From positions 1-64,000 of IMG/VR virus record IMGVR_UViG_3300045107_000863: a stretch of DNA of 64,000 nucleotides, one strand, 5' to 3'. The notes under the pieces are model-generated. The model was not told the DNA's origin, did not search any database, and saw nothing but the letters and a program-made list of their open reading frames with translations. The number at the start of each line of letters is the position of its first letter. The stretch's first letter is position 1. Of this stretch, positions 51,451 to 59,525 are shown piece after piece. The stretch is from a virus. The position numbers and the translations under genes are program-made.

Positions 51451-52628
51451 CAGAATGGGATCCCGTCGTCGTTGGCGGAGCCCGGCACCGGGGCGGGCTC
51501 GCGGCCGACGCCGAGCGCGTCAGCCGCGGTCGCGGTACGCCGCCCTGCGGCCGGGGCTCGGCGGGTGGTGGCCGCCTTGTTGATCGGGAAGCCGTCGCCC
51601 GCGGGGGTCGGCCGGGCGGTGGTGGTCTTGCCGGCGGCGCGCTTCTCGCGGGCCTTCCGGTTCCGCTTGTCCCGCTGGTAGTCCTCCGGCAGCGGGAACG
51701 TCCGCACCTGGAACGCCTTCTCGCCGACCTCCTCCAGCCACTGCCACACCCCGAGGAGCTTGAGGAACGCCTCGTACGTGGCGTCGTCGGCGAGGACCGG
51801 CCGGAACGTGTATCCGTCGGGGCGTAGCTGCAGGATCGCCGCGCCGTCGGTCGGCGGGAGCGGGTGTTCGGTGCCGTCGCGCAGCAGCATCACCTCGCCG
51901 CGCCGGTAGGGAGCGAGCTGCAGCGGGTGGTCGACGTACAGCTGCGCGCCTTCGCCCTCGCGGGTCTTCCCGTCGACGGTGACGACCACGTCGGAGCCGA
52001 CGTGCCCGAGGCGGGCGCAGAAGTCATCGGCCAGTTCGGTGCGGCCCCACGAGATGCGCAGCTGCCCGTCCAACGTGCCACCCCACCCGTGGGTGTGGTT
52101 GAGGATCGTCGACTCGGCCATCTCCCACGAGTCGGGGGTGAGCCCGTAGTCGGCGACGAACGTCCGGAACGCGGTCACGTACGGGGTCAGGTCGTCCGCA
52201 TGGTCGGGCATGATCCCGCCGGACAGCACCCACTCCTTGATGAGGGCGTGGACGCGGGTGCCTTCGTCGGCGCGGCGCTGCGACTCGACCCAGTGACGGT
52301 TCTTGAGTTCGGCGTGGACGCAGTCCTTGCAGTTCCGACACGGGCAGGCGTCGCAGCGCATTCGCCAGTCGTGCTCGCATCGGTTGCGGGTGTTGCCGCA
52401 GGCCTTGGTGCGGGACGCGGCGACGATGCGGGGGAGCTGCGCGAACGTGTGGTCGGCGGTGAGGCCAGCGGACCAGCGGACGAGGGCTTCCTTGCCGAGG
52501 TTGTCGAGGACGGTGGAGACGCGCACGTACTGCCGGCCGGTGCCGGGATGGGTGTAGAACTTGCCGTCGGGTTCGACGGGGCCGGTGTACAGCTGCCGCC
52601 AGGTGCGCTCGGCGGTGGGGGCGCTCAC
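51450..52628 (-). CDS. PD-(D/E)XK (RecB-like) nuclease
   Basis: 392 residues from GTG 52628. A cysteine cluster (CEHDWRMRCDACPCRNCKDC) near 85-105, GGTLDGQL and VVVTVDGKTREGEG fit the Cas4/RecB-type PD-(D/E)XK nuclease core with an adjacent iron-sulphur or zinc site. It probably acts in phage recombination with SSB and the exonuclease. The C-terminus is flexible, A/T/P-rich. Confidence 0.75.
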   Translation of the reverse strand: MSAPTAERTWRQLYTGPVEPDGKFYTHPGTGRQYVRVSTVLDNLGKEALVRWSAGLTADHTFAQLPRIVAASRTKACGNTRNRCEHDWRMRCDACPCRNCKDCVHAELKNRHWVESQRRADEGTRVHALIKEWVLSGGIMPDHADDLTPYVTAFRTFVADYGLTPDSWEMAESTILNHTHGWGGTLDGQLRISWGRTELADDFCARLGHVGSDVVVTVDGKTREGEGAQLYVDHPLQLAPYRRGEVMLLRDGTEHPLPPTDGAAILQLRPDGYTFRPVLADDATYEAFLKLLGVWQWLEEVGEKAFQVRTFPLPEDYQRDKRNRKAREKRAAGKTTTARPTPAGDGFPINKAATTRRAPAAGRRTATAADALGVGREPAPVPGSANDDGIPF

Positions 52629-52783
52629 CGGTCGGCCGCCCGCTCGAATGCGGCGTCGGCGGCGATGAAGCAGGCGAGGCACTCGGCGGTGGTGGACGGG
52701 AGGCCGCAGATGACGCAGCTGGTCCCCCTGGCCTGGGCCTCGACCGCCTGTGGTGGGGTGGGCACCTCGGTGGTCACGGTCAT
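52625..52783 (-). CDS. 52-residue zinc-ribbon protein
   Basis: ATG 52783 with GGGGAG upstream; stop overlaps the nuclease start (GTGA). The sequence contains CVICGLP and CLAC, a four-cysteine zinc site. It shares this motif with the next gene upstream. Likely real given the overlap and motif. Confidence 0.65.
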   Translation of the reverse strand: MTVTTEVPTPPQAVEAQARGTSCVICGLPSTTAECLACFIAADAAFERAADR

Positions 52784-52787
52784 GTCG

Positions 52788-53204
52788 TCACTCCCCGTCC
52801 GGCTCGCGGTTGGCGATGCTGATCTGCTGCGCTTCGTGGACCAGCCCGCAGAAAAGGCGGGCCGCCTCCAGCTCGTCTCGTGCGGCCTCGTACGACGACT
52901 GCCCGTAGGTGCCGAGGTCGATCAGCCGCTTGGTGTGGTCGAGGCCCCGCCCGGCGTTGGCGATGCGCACCTGCGCCCGGTGCTCGGCGACCCGCAGGTC
53001 GGCGTCGGACAAGGTGGCGAGGTAGGCGCGGAGGGCGACGGCGATCAGGTCGCCGGCCAGAGCGCGGGTCTGCGCGGCGTTCTCTGCGGCGGCGCGGTCG
53101 TCCAGCTCCTGCTGGCACATGGCGCACAGGCCCGGCTTGCCGATGGCGGTGCCGCAGATGACGCAGCGGTAGTCCGCCGCGGTCGCCGTCTCGGTGGTGC
53201 TCAT
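52788..53204 (-). CDS. Zinc-ribbon helical protein, first gene of the leftward block
   Basis: 138 residues from ATG 53204 with GGGAG upstream. CVICGTAIG and CAMC form a zinc ribbon at the N-terminus; the rest is helical with RAYLATLSDADLRVAEHRAQ. It begins the long leftward replication/recombination block, directly under control of the TGTACA region. Confidence 0.65.
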   Translation of the reverse strand: MSTTETATAADYRCVICGTAIGKPGLCAMCQQELDDRAAAENAAQTRALAGDLIAVALRAYLATLSDADLRVAEHRAQVRIANAGRGLDHTKRLIDLGTYGQSSYEAARDELEAARLFCGLVHEAQQISIANREPDGE

Positions 53205-53230
53205 CGATTGATCAGCTCCCGAACTAGTGA

Positions 53231-53288
53231 CGTACAACGGGCCGTGCATTACACTCACATCTTATGTACATCACGACTCATTGTACAA
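53231..53288. promoter_or_regulatory. Operators with TGTACA cores between divergent genes
   Basis: CGTACA at 53231-53236, TGTACA at 53265-53270 and 53282-53287 (the last within palindrome TTGTACAA). The centres of the last two are 17 bases apart. TGTACA is the known core of YefM operators, and a Phd/YefM-like gene starts at 53315. A TAGAAT at 53302-53307 could be its -10 box. Control of both directions is inferred. Confidence 0.6.
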
Positions 53289-53314
53289 GTAGCCTGCAAG
53301 CTAGAATCGCCGCC

Positions 53315-53548
53315 ATGGACATCGGGAACGAAGACCTGCCGATCTCCGAGGCGCGCGCCAACATCACTGAGGTGCTCGCCTCGGTACGACTGCTACGCCG
53401 CTGCGTCTTCCTGCTCAGCAGGGAAAAGCCCATCGCCGCCGTCGTGCCGGTGGAGCTGGGCCGACTCGTGCGCCGGGCGGGCGGCCCTGACAAGGCGGCC
53501 GAAATCCTCGCCGAGCACCTAGGCGACCCGGACCCCGACGACACCTGA
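53315..53548 (+). CDS. Orphan Phd/YefM-family antitoxin-like regulator
   Basis: 77 residues. LPISEARANITEVLASVR then VFLLSREKPIAAVVPVE is the Phd/YefM fold that dimerises and binds DNA. The C-terminal toxin-binding part is short. No RelE, YoeB or Doc gene is adjacent: it faces an HNH gene and diverges from the replication block. Together with TGTACA sites this suggests use as a transcription regulator. ATG 53315; a longer frame from 53264 is unlikely. Confidence 0.7.
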   Translation: MDIGNEDLPISEARANITEVLASVRLLRRCVFLLSREKPIAAVVPVELGRLVRRAGGPDKAAEILAEHLGDPDPDDT

Positions 53549-53555
53549 CGCCCGC

Positions 53556-53954
53556 TCACCGGCCACCGCCGTCCAACGCTGCGAAGAAGCCCTGGCGGCG
53601 CAGTCGCGTGTAGCACGTGCCGCATCGACCCCGCCCTGAATGGAACCGCTTCTTCCCGCACGTCACGCAGACCACCTCACGTCGAGGTCGCCCGGGGCGC
53701 TTGGGTTCCGGGTGTTGACGAGGCGCGTCGAACCGGCGGTGGCAGGTGACACACATCCGCTCGTAGTCGTTGACGTCGTCGTACCGGCCGGTCAGGTTGG
53801 CCCACTCATACCGCGCGTCCGGGTCGCTCTTCCCGCACCGCTCGCACGCCTTCGGCCGACCGCGGGCAATCTCAACCCGACGGTGAAGGGCGTTGTATTT
53901 GGCCCGGGAGCCCCGCCAGTTCGGATTTGACGACCAGTTTTGATCTCTAGACAT
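53556..53954 (-). CDS. HNH-like zinc protein
   Basis: 132 residues from ATG 53954. ALHRRVEIARGRPKACERCG, YEWANLTGRYD and CVTCHRRFD form the HNH-like core with CxxC pairs; a second zinc ribbon, CVTCGKKRFHSGRGRCGTCY, follows. Resembles short phage HNH endonucleases. Converges with the antitoxin-like gene. Confidence 0.72.
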   Translation of the reverse strand: MSRDQNWSSNPNWRGSRAKYNALHRRVEIARGRPKACERCGKSDPDARYEWANLTGRYDDVNDYERMCVTCHRRFDAPRQHPEPKRPGRPRREVVCVTCGKKRFHSGRGRCGTCYTRLRRQGFFAALDGGGR

Positions 53955-54528
53955 CGGCAGCACGCCTCAACAGCCGCTGGCCGGCCCGCGCCGCCCACCC
54001 CGCGCACAACAGCCCCGGCGAGCCGTCTAACCGGTATGGCACCCCGCCGACCATGGGCGGCTGCCAGTCGTTCGGGCTGCCCTCCACCGTCCGCCCGTCC
54101 GGGTGCTCCCAACGGACCGGGCGGCGCATCCCCTCGTGACACCAGAAGGGTTTCCCGTCGGCAACCAGCTCGTACAGCGCCGCCTCGGACCACTCGTCGG
54201 CCCGCTCCGGGCTGTCCTTGCGGAACGCGCAGTCGCCGCACATGCGCGGCTGTGCCGCGAGGTCCTGCGGCCCGACCGGTGGGCGGGGCGGCTGCTGGTC
54301 CTCGGCGAAGACCGGCGTCCAGCAGATGCAGTTCGCGGGCCCGCCCTGTACGTCGCCCCAGCAGCAGCCGGTGCCGTCGTCGTCGGGATGCGCTTCGGCC
54401 CATGCGCGGGCGGCGTAGGAGCCGGCTCCGCAGTCGAGGAACTTGGTGAGCTCGGGCGGGATGGTGACACCAACCTCGGCGGCCTGGTCGACGATCCGCT
54501 GGACGGCGTACTTCTCGAAAGCGCTCAC
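53947..54528 (-). CDS. Hypothetical cysteine-rich protein
   Basis: 193 residues from GTG 54528. Many cysteines (GTGCCWGD, CICW, MCGDCAFRKDSPER, FWCHEG) in a pattern often seen in actinobacterial phage proteins of unknown function. Metal binding is likely. GTGA overlap with upstream gene. Confidence 0.6.
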   Translation of the reverse strand: MSAFEKYAVQRIVDQAAEVGVTIPPELTKFLDCGAGSYAARAWAEAHPDDDGTGCCWGDVQGGPANCICWTPVFAEDQQPPRPPVGPQDLAAQPRMCGDCAFRKDSPERADEWSEAALYELVADGKPFWCHEGMRRPVRWEHPDGRTVEGSPNDWQPPMVGGVPYRLDGSPGLLCAGWAARAGQRLLRRAADV

Positions 54529-55421
54529 GCAGCCGCCCCCGACCGGCAGCCGTACGGCGAGCATCCGTCCGGGTCTCCGTCCTCAGCCAGCTCTATCTCG
54601 GCCAGTGCGTCGAAGATGTCCGGCGACCGGTCGGCCCATTCCTTGCGGGTCACCCGGTTGATCGGGGCGATGGATAGCGGCAGTCGGGAGCGGTGGAGGA
54701 ACGCCTCCCCGTTGAGCGGCAGACCGCGGGCGCCACCCTTGCGGATCGCCTCGTCGAACGCCACGGCGTCGGCCCACTCGTCGGGGTGGTTGTCGCGGAG
54801 CTCCCGCCACTGGGCGTTGCCGTGGAACGGGCAGCCGATGCAGGCGCTCTTGGCGGTGTCGCCCCAGCCGCGGGCCGTGAGCCACCGCTGGCAGTCCTTC
54901 CGGCTCATGCCGAGGTCGAGCAGCGGGTAGCGCTTGCGGGAGTAGAGCACGCCCTCCTTGTCGGAAACCCGGTGGATCTCGTCGGTGGAGAACCCGATCC
55001 ACTGCTCTGCCACCCGGCCCTTCGGCACCCGGCGGTAGTCGGGGGCTTCGGCGCCGAGCAGTTCGCGGACCTTTCGGCCGATGGGAGCCAGCTTGTACTC
55101 GCTGGTGCACTGCCGGCGGCCCATGCCGTTGGAGCCGTCTGGGTTGCGAACGAAGTACGGGATGGACGCGTACCGGTGGGCGGGGTCGAGGCTGTCGTGG
55201 CGGAGGTTGCCGTTGGCGACGCGGTACAGCGGGATGCCGGCCGCGTTGAGCACCTTCTCCAGCCGGGCGAGGTGGTCGTAGACCTTGCGCGGCTCCCAGC
55301 CGGTGTCCGCGAAGATCGCGCCGTCCAGGCCGGGCAAAGTGCCGTCGGCGGCCATGAGAGCCAGGACGGTGGACTGGACGCCCGCGCCGAGCGACAGCAG
55401 CCGCATAGTCGGCGCGCTCAT
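54525..55421 (-). CDS. PAPS-reductase-like ATP pyrophosphatase
   Basis: 298 residues. LSLGAGVQSTVLAL is a variant ATP-PP loop, ADTGWEP matches PAPS-reductase-type enzymes, and cysteines C105, C177, C194 and C197 (CIGCPFH) could hold an iron-sulphur cluster. Related phage proteins may modify nucleic acids, as DndC does for phosphorothioation, but no dnd partner genes are seen. Substrate unknown. Confidence 0.75.
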   Translation of the reverse strand: MSAPTMRLLSLGAGVQSTVLALMAADGTLPGLDGAIFADTGWEPRKVYDHLARLEKVLNAAGIPLYRVANGNLRHDSLDPAHRYASIPYFVRNPDGSNGMGRRQCTSEYKLAPIGRKVRELLGAEAPDYRRVPKGRVAEQWIGFSTDEIHRVSDKEGVLYSRKRYPLLDLGMSRKDCQRWLTARGWGDTAKSACIGCPFHGNAQWRELRDNHPDEWADAVAFDEAIRKGGARGLPLNGEAFLHRSRLPLSIAPINRVTRKEWADRSPDIFDALAEIELAEDGDPDGCSPYGCRSGAAA

Positions 55422-55828
55422 GCGGGCTCACCGCCCGGCGGGGAGGGGAAGAGGCCGAGCGGCACCCGAGGCTGCCCTTGGTAGAAGCTGGCCTTGGCCT
55501 GTGACTGCACCTGGAAGTCCACCGGCAGCCCGGTGGCCTGGCCCAGCCACAGCGACGTCGACGAGCAGACCAGCGACCACAGCGGGTGCGTTCGTGGGTT
55601 GCCGTTCAAGCCGGGGAACAGTTCGGCGAACCGGTCGTTCGGCAGGATGATCCGCACGTCGACGTCCCGCCATGTGGCGTAGGAGACCGAGCTGCCGACG
55701 AGGTAGCAGATGCTGTCGAAGGCGGTGTTGACGGCGAGGCATGCCTGGTTGAGTAGGAAGTAGCCGGGCGACCCGACGTACGTCTCCCGGCGCCGGCCGG
55801 GAACGGCGGGACTACCCACGATCCTCAC
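55418..55828 (-). CDS. Putative nucleotidyltransferase-fold protein (paralog 2)
   Basis: 136 residues. VGSS at 44-47, WRDVDVRIILP with D55 and D57, and LPVDFQVQ with D104 match the protein at 26052. It keeps all three acidic positions and adds an N-terminal extension. It lies beside the ATP-pyrophosphatase gene. Confidence 0.58.
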   Translation of the reverse strand: MRIVGSPAVPGRRRETYVGSPGYFLLNQACLAVNTAFDSICYLVGSSVSYATWRDVDVRIILPNDRFAELFPGLNGNPRTHPLWSLVCSSTSLWLGQATGLPVDFQVQSQAKASFYQGQPRVPLGLFPSPPGGEPA

Positions 55829-56045
55829 CGCCCGGGACAGGCTCGACGGTGAAGTCGGTGACCCCGTCGAGCGGCACGTACGTGCGGGGCAGGTCAGTGC
55901 CGATGACGATGCACCGGCTCGCCGAGTCGATACGCCATCCCCGCTCGACCGGGAAGTAGCGGCGCTGGTGGTCGGCGTACTCGACGCGCAGTTGAACGCG
56001 ACTCACAGTCGGGGCTCCGCTGTTCGGTGCGGGGATCGTGATCAC
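55812..56045 (-). CDS. Small hypothetical protein
   Basis: 77 residues from GTG 56045, beta-rich (VQLRVEYADHQRRYFPVERG). GTGA overlap upstream and 17-base overlap downstream. Not recognised. Confidence 0.5.
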   Translation of the reverse strand: MITIPAPNSGAPTVSRVQLRVEYADHQRRYFPVERGWRIDSASRCIVIGTDLPRTYVPLDGVTDFTVEPVPGGEDRG

Positions 56046-56281
56046 GAGCCACCCCGCTGCATGGTGATGTCGTTGTCGTGCCCGTGCCCGCACCCGGTGA
56101 TCAGGTGCACGGTCCGGCAGGTGCGGGTGCCGGCGTCGGGGCCGGGCCGGGCGGCGGCGATCCGCCGGCAGCCGCAGCCCAGCTCGTCGACGCGCTGCAC
56201 GGCCAGGTCGACGGTGACGGTTGCGCCCGTCGTGTCGTCGACGGTGGCGGTCACCTGGTCGCCGGCCCTGATCGCGGTCAT
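56042..56281 (-). CDS. Small hypothetical protein
   Basis: 79 residues: a short beta domain (IRAGDQVTATVDDTTGATVTVD) plus a cysteine/histidine cluster (GCGCRR, CGHGHDND). ATGA overlap with the sigma-like gene. Confidence 0.5.
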   Translation of the reverse strand: MTAIRAGDQVTATVDDTTGATVTVDLAVQRVDELGCGCRRIAAARPGPDAGTRTCRTVHLITGCGHGHDNDITMQRGGS

Positions 56282-57243
56282 CGCGCGGCCCCGCCGGCAG
56301 CGGTGCGGCGGGTACGGCGAGCCCGGTCGTACTCCGCCTCCTTCGGCGCGCACAGCTCGCACAGCGTTTCCTTGCGCTTGCGGTGGCGCAGCGCCGCAGC
56401 GAGGGTCCCGCACGGCTGCACGGGCCGGGCGTCGTTACGGCGGTCCGGGTGCCTCAACGCCACCCGGTGGGGCGTCTCGTGCTCCAGCCACAGCTGCATG
56501 CAGGCGCGGCGGGCGACGTTCAGCCGGCGGTTGAACGCCGTCCTGGTGAGGCCGAGGGAGCAGGTGGCGGCGTCCCGGTCGGTGTGCCGGGCCCACGGCC
56601 CGCCGCAGTGCGCGCAGTCGTCGTAGGACTGGGCGCGGGCGTCGGCCTCGCCCTGGTGGACGGCGAGGGCGACGATCGCCGCCCGGTACGGCTCCCCCAG
56701 CGAATCCATGAGACGGGGCAACGCGAACCGCTCCACGATGGGTTCCTCGGGGCTGGCGGTGACGCGGGCGCCGAGCCAGTAGGCACAGAACCGGGGGGCG
56801 GTGGCCAAGCCGGCGTCCCATTCGCGGTCCCGGTACCCGTAGGTGGTGCGGTGGTCTCTGACGATCGCCCAGATGGCTCCTTTGCCGACGGCGAGGAGGT
56901 CCCGCTCCGGGGGCCACTGGTCGACGGTGTAGAGGTGCAGGGCGATCGCCGACCAAGCGGTGTCGTGCAGGTCGCGTTGGTCGGCGGCCATGCTGCGGTT
57001 GGAGCCGGCGGATTGGCGGGCGAGGCGGTGCAGGTCGGCGAGGGTGTAGCCGTGGGCGAGGAGTGCGGGTGGGGATGGGGCGGGGCTGGGGCCGGGGCCA
57101 AGGTCAGCAGCACGGCGGGCCCGCGCTGCGTCGGTGACGGGGATGCCCTTACAGGAGTGGATGACCGGCCAGACGTACTTGCCGCATCCATCGCATTCCG
57201 TGCGGCCGTCGCCGGGATCGGCGCGCGGGTGGTCATTGAGCAC
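56278..57243 (-). CDS. Sigma-70-like protein
   Basis: 321 residues. N-terminal zinc motif (CDGCGKYVWP), then a helical part (DLHDTAWSAIALHLYTVDQ, AVGKGAIWAIVRDHR) resembling sigma region 2, and YRAAIVALAVHQG with CSLGLTRTAFNRRLNVARRACMQLW resembling region 4 HTH. Such proteins are widespread in actinobacterial phages. They may redirect host RNA polymerase, but promoter recognition is not shown. C-terminal CGTL and CELC pair. Confidence 0.5.
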   Translation of the reverse strand: MLNDHPRADPGDGRTECDGCGKYVWPVIHSCKGIPVTDAARARRAADLGPGPSPAPSPPALLAHGYTLADLHRLARQSAGSNRSMAADQRDLHDTAWSAIALHLYTVDQWPPERDLLAVGKGAIWAIVRDHRTTYGYRDREWDAGLATAPRFCAYWLGARVTASPEEPIVERFALPRLMDSLGEPYRAAIVALAVHQGEADARAQSYDDCAHCGGPWARHTDRDAATCSLGLTRTAFNRRLNVARRACMQLWLEHETPHRVALRHPDRRNDARPVQPCGTLAAALRHRKRKETLCELCAPKEAEYDRARRTRRTAAGGAAR

Positions 57244-57415
57244 GGCGGGCTCCGAAGTTCTCCAGGGCCTCGACGGTCATGGCGGTCAGCTCGTCGTCGC
57301 TGGCGTCGTAGAACGCGTCGTAGTCGGCGTGGTCGCGCGGCAGCGGGTGCTCGTCGGCGGTGTGCGTCGCGCCGGGGCGCCGGCACCAGTCGCAGGTGGG
57401 GCCAAGGCCGGTCAC
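57233..57415 (-). CDS. Small zinc-binding hypothetical protein
   Basis: 60 residues from GTG 57415 (GTGA overlap). PTCDWCRRPG and HTADEHP suggest a small metal site; acidic C-terminus. Confidence 0.55.
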   Translation of the reverse strand: MTGLGPTCDWCRRPGATHTADEHPLPRDHADYDAFYDASDDELTAMTVEALENFGARRAQ

Positions 57416-57765
57416 GGCGCGGTCCAGTACGTCACCGGGAACGCGCCGGGCGCGGTCGGGTCGGCGTGGGCCAGGAGCCAGCAGGAGGCGCTGACGGCGG
57501 TGTTGACCATCCATGTGTGCCGGATGCAGTCGGTGATGTCGTCGACGGTGCAGGTGGCGAACTGCTCGGGCACGCCGTAGAACTCGCGGGCGTGCCGGCG
57601 CAGGGCGGCGACCATGCGGTGCTTACCGACGTGGCCGAGGGCGAACACGTCCCCGTCCTCGCCGATGTCGGAGAGGGGGACGCGGTAGTAGGTGCCGAGC
57701 ATCAGGAGGTTGGGGGTGGTGCCGGTGGGCAGGTCCCAGGGGGCTGGGGCGGTGATGGTGAGCAC
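57412..57765 (-). CDS. Hypothetical protein
   Basis: 117 residues, MLTITAPAPWDLPTG then helical VGKHRMVAALRRHAREF and DITDCIRHTWMVNTAVSA. Not recognised. Precedes a 60-residue gene by GTGA overlap. Confidence 0.5.
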   Translation of the reverse strand: MLTITAPAPWDLPTGTTPNLLMLGTYYRVPLSDIGEDGDVFALGHVGKHRMVAALRRHAREFYGVPEQFATCTVDDITDCIRHTWMVNTAVSASCWLLAHADPTAPGAFPVTYWTAP

Positions 57766-57776
57766 GGCGGGGCTCC

Positions 57777-58070
57777 TCAGGCGGGGATGTCGGCGGTGGC
57801 GGTGGGGAAGGCCCGCATTCGGGCGGCCAGGTCCCGCAGCCGGCCGGCGAGGGCGTCGAGGTGGTCGGGGTTGGTGACGGCGACACCGCCGACGTGGGCG
57901 GCCTGGCCGAGGTCGAGCACATGGAGGGCCCGCTGGTTGTCGCCGACGAGCAGGGTGTGGCCGTGCGGGTCGGGGCGGACGGGGTAGACGCCGGGGGTGA
58001 GGCGCTGCTCGGTCCTGGTGTGGGAGGTGTCGACGGTCTCGCCGGCGATGGCGTCCGGGTGGGTACTCAC
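57777..58070 (-). CDS. Hypothetical protein
   Basis: 97 residues from GTG 58070, with VYPVRPDPHGHTLLVGDN and a helical end AGRLRDLAARMRAF. Not recognised. Confidence 0.5.
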   Translation of the reverse strand: MSTHPDAIAGETVDTSHTRTEQRLTPGVYPVRPDPHGHTLLVGDNQRALHVLDLGQAAHVGGVAVTNPDHLDALAGRLRDLAARMRAFPTATADIPA

Positions 58071-58447
58071 GGCCGGCTCCTCAGGTGGGGTCGGCGTCGG
58101 GCGGCCCAGCCGATGGCCAGCAGCCCTCCGTAGAACGACGCCGACCCGACGGGCAGGGACACCCACCACGGCCAGCCGTACTCGCCGGTCGTCCCGGCCA
58201 GCACCACACCGGCGACCCAGCCGAACACCCAGGCGTAGCGGCCGAACTCGGCCAGCCGGGCGGGGCTGGTCAGGTGCCCGGTGCGGCGCAACACCTCGAG
58301 CACCGCCGCCGCTGTTTCCCGGGCGTGTCCGGGGGCGACACCGAGGCCGGTGCCCCAGCTGTACGGGGACGTCTCGTCGCCGCGGCGGCGGGTCGCCTCG
58401 CGGGTGACGATGGAGGCGACCAGGTCGACGGTTGACGGTTCAGCCAC
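58067..58447 (-). CDS. Membrane protein
   Basis: 126 residues. Helical soluble N-terminus, then two hydrophobic segments (about 72-86 and 94-115) and a basic tail. Start GTG 58447 chosen for minimal overlap; GTG 58456 or 58459 possible. Confidence 0.55.
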   Translation of the reverse strand: MAEPSTVDLVASIVTREATRRRGDETSPYSWGTGLGVAPGHARETAAAVLEVLRRTGHLTSPARLAEFGRYAWVFGWVAGVVLAGTTGEYGWPWWVSLPVGSASFYGGLLAIGWAARRRPHLRSRP

Positions 58448-58733
58448 GACGACCACCACCGATCGCGGGGATCAGCTCGGTCTGGTCCCGCAGGACGGGG
58501 ATGACCGCGGTCGGCGCGTCCGCCGTGTTGCAGGCGGCGGCGCGGACCGGCCGGCGGGCGCCACGGTGGCGGCGGACCCGGGCGGCGGCCGGAAGGGACG
58601 ACTTGACGGCCGGCCGGGGCCGGTTGCGGGCGGCCAGCCATGTGAGGACGGCCAGCGCGGCAACGATGAACACGACACCCACGGAGGTGGCGATCCGCGA
58701 CCCGGCCAACACCAAATCCAGGAGGGCGATCAC
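58440..58733 (-). CDS. Single-pass membrane protein
   Basis: 97 residues from GTG 58733 with one hydrophobic segment (about residues 2-35) and a long basic, arginine-rich cytosolic tail. GTGA overlap upstream. Confidence 0.55.
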   Translation of the reverse strand: MIALLDLVLAGSRIATSVGVVFIVAALAVLTWLAARNRPRPAVKSSLPAAARVRRHRGARRPVRAAACNTADAPTAVIPVLRDQTELIPAIGGGRRG

Positions 58734-59209
58734 GACGCCACCCCCGGCAGGAACGTCGTCTTCTCCAGCTCGGCCGTGTACCGGCCGTGGCCGAGCGCCA
58801 CCCGCAGGGCGGAGACCTCCTCGAACCAGGTCAGCGGCTCACCCGGGGCGGGCGCACGGCCGACGGTGGACGCCAGCGGCGCGGCCGTGTCGAGGATGGG
58901 AGTGGGGGCCGGTACCTGGGTCAGCTCGTCGAGGGCGACCGCCCACCCGGGCAGCACAACCGGCGTGCTGGCCGGGCTGTTGACGGGCCACACGGTGGCG
59001 TCAGCGCCGCTGTTGTTGCGGTCGAGGTGCCGCCACCGGTCGAGGGTCGGCGCGTATTCGGTGTCGATGTCGGCGGTGCGGCGGGCGTCGGCCCGGTCGG
59101 CGCGGCCGGCGGCGTATCCGCCGGCGACGAGGCCGAGAATGCCGGTGCAGAACGCGCCGTACGCCCACCAGGGGATGGTGAGGGTGAAAGTGGCCGATGC
59201 GCCGTTCAC
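58730..59209 (-). CDS. Membrane-anchored hypothetical protein
   Basis: 159 residues from GTG 59209. One hydrophobic segment near 8-34 (WWAYGAFCTGILGLVAGGY) and a soluble, proline-rich C-terminus with a helical end. Confidence 0.55.
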   Translation of the reverse strand: MNGASATFTLTIPWWAYGAFCTGILGLVAGGYAAGRADRADARRTADIDTEYAPTLDRWRHLDRNNSGADATVWPVNSPASTPVVLPGWAVALDELTQVPAPTPILDTAAPLASTVGRAPAPGEPLTWFEEVSALRVALGHGRYTAELEKTTFLPGVAS

Positions 59210-59367
59210 CGGGCACCCCCGATGGTGGTGGGGCGGGTGCGGCTGATGTAGGGCCGCGTGTTGACGGCCTCGGGGTGCCGCTCGGCGACCTGCGCGAACT
59301 TGCGGTCGACGGCGCTCTGCGGGGTGTTGTGGTCGGAGCCGGCGTAGATGAGGGCGTATGAGGTCAT
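59206..59367 (-). CDS. 53-residue hypothetical protein
   Basis: Small basic/helical protein (FAQVAERHPEAVNTRP) in an overlapping run; ATG 59367. Confidence 0.5.
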   Translation of the reverse strand: MTSYALIYAGSDHNTPQSAVDRKFAQVAERHPEAVNTRPYISRTRPTTIGGAR

Positions 59368-59372
59368 GGGGG

Positions 59373-59525
59373 TCACCACCTGGTGCGCAGGGTGAAGGGG
59401 GAGTGGCGGCGCCGGTGGCAGCCGGCGCAGGTGCGGGCCCACCGGCCGCAGTGGGGGTGGGTGCACTGGATGAATCCGGTGAGGGCGACGGCCGCGGTGG
59501 CGATGCCACGGGCGAGGGCGGTCAC
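59373..59525 (-). CDS. 50-residue zinc-ribbon protein
   Basis: Hydrophobic N-terminus (GIATAAVALTGF) then CTHPHCGRW and CAGCHRRRH, four cysteines. GTGA overlap with the methylase stop. Confidence 0.55.
   Translation of the reverse strand: MTALARGIATAAVALTGFIQCTHPHCGRWARTCAGCHRRRHSPFTLRTRW

Noticed and set aside
53204-53963. A complete toxin-antitoxin pair
   Set aside because: Neither neighbour of the antitoxin-like gene resembles RelE, YoeB or Doc; one is HNH-like and the other is a zinc-ribbon protein facing away.
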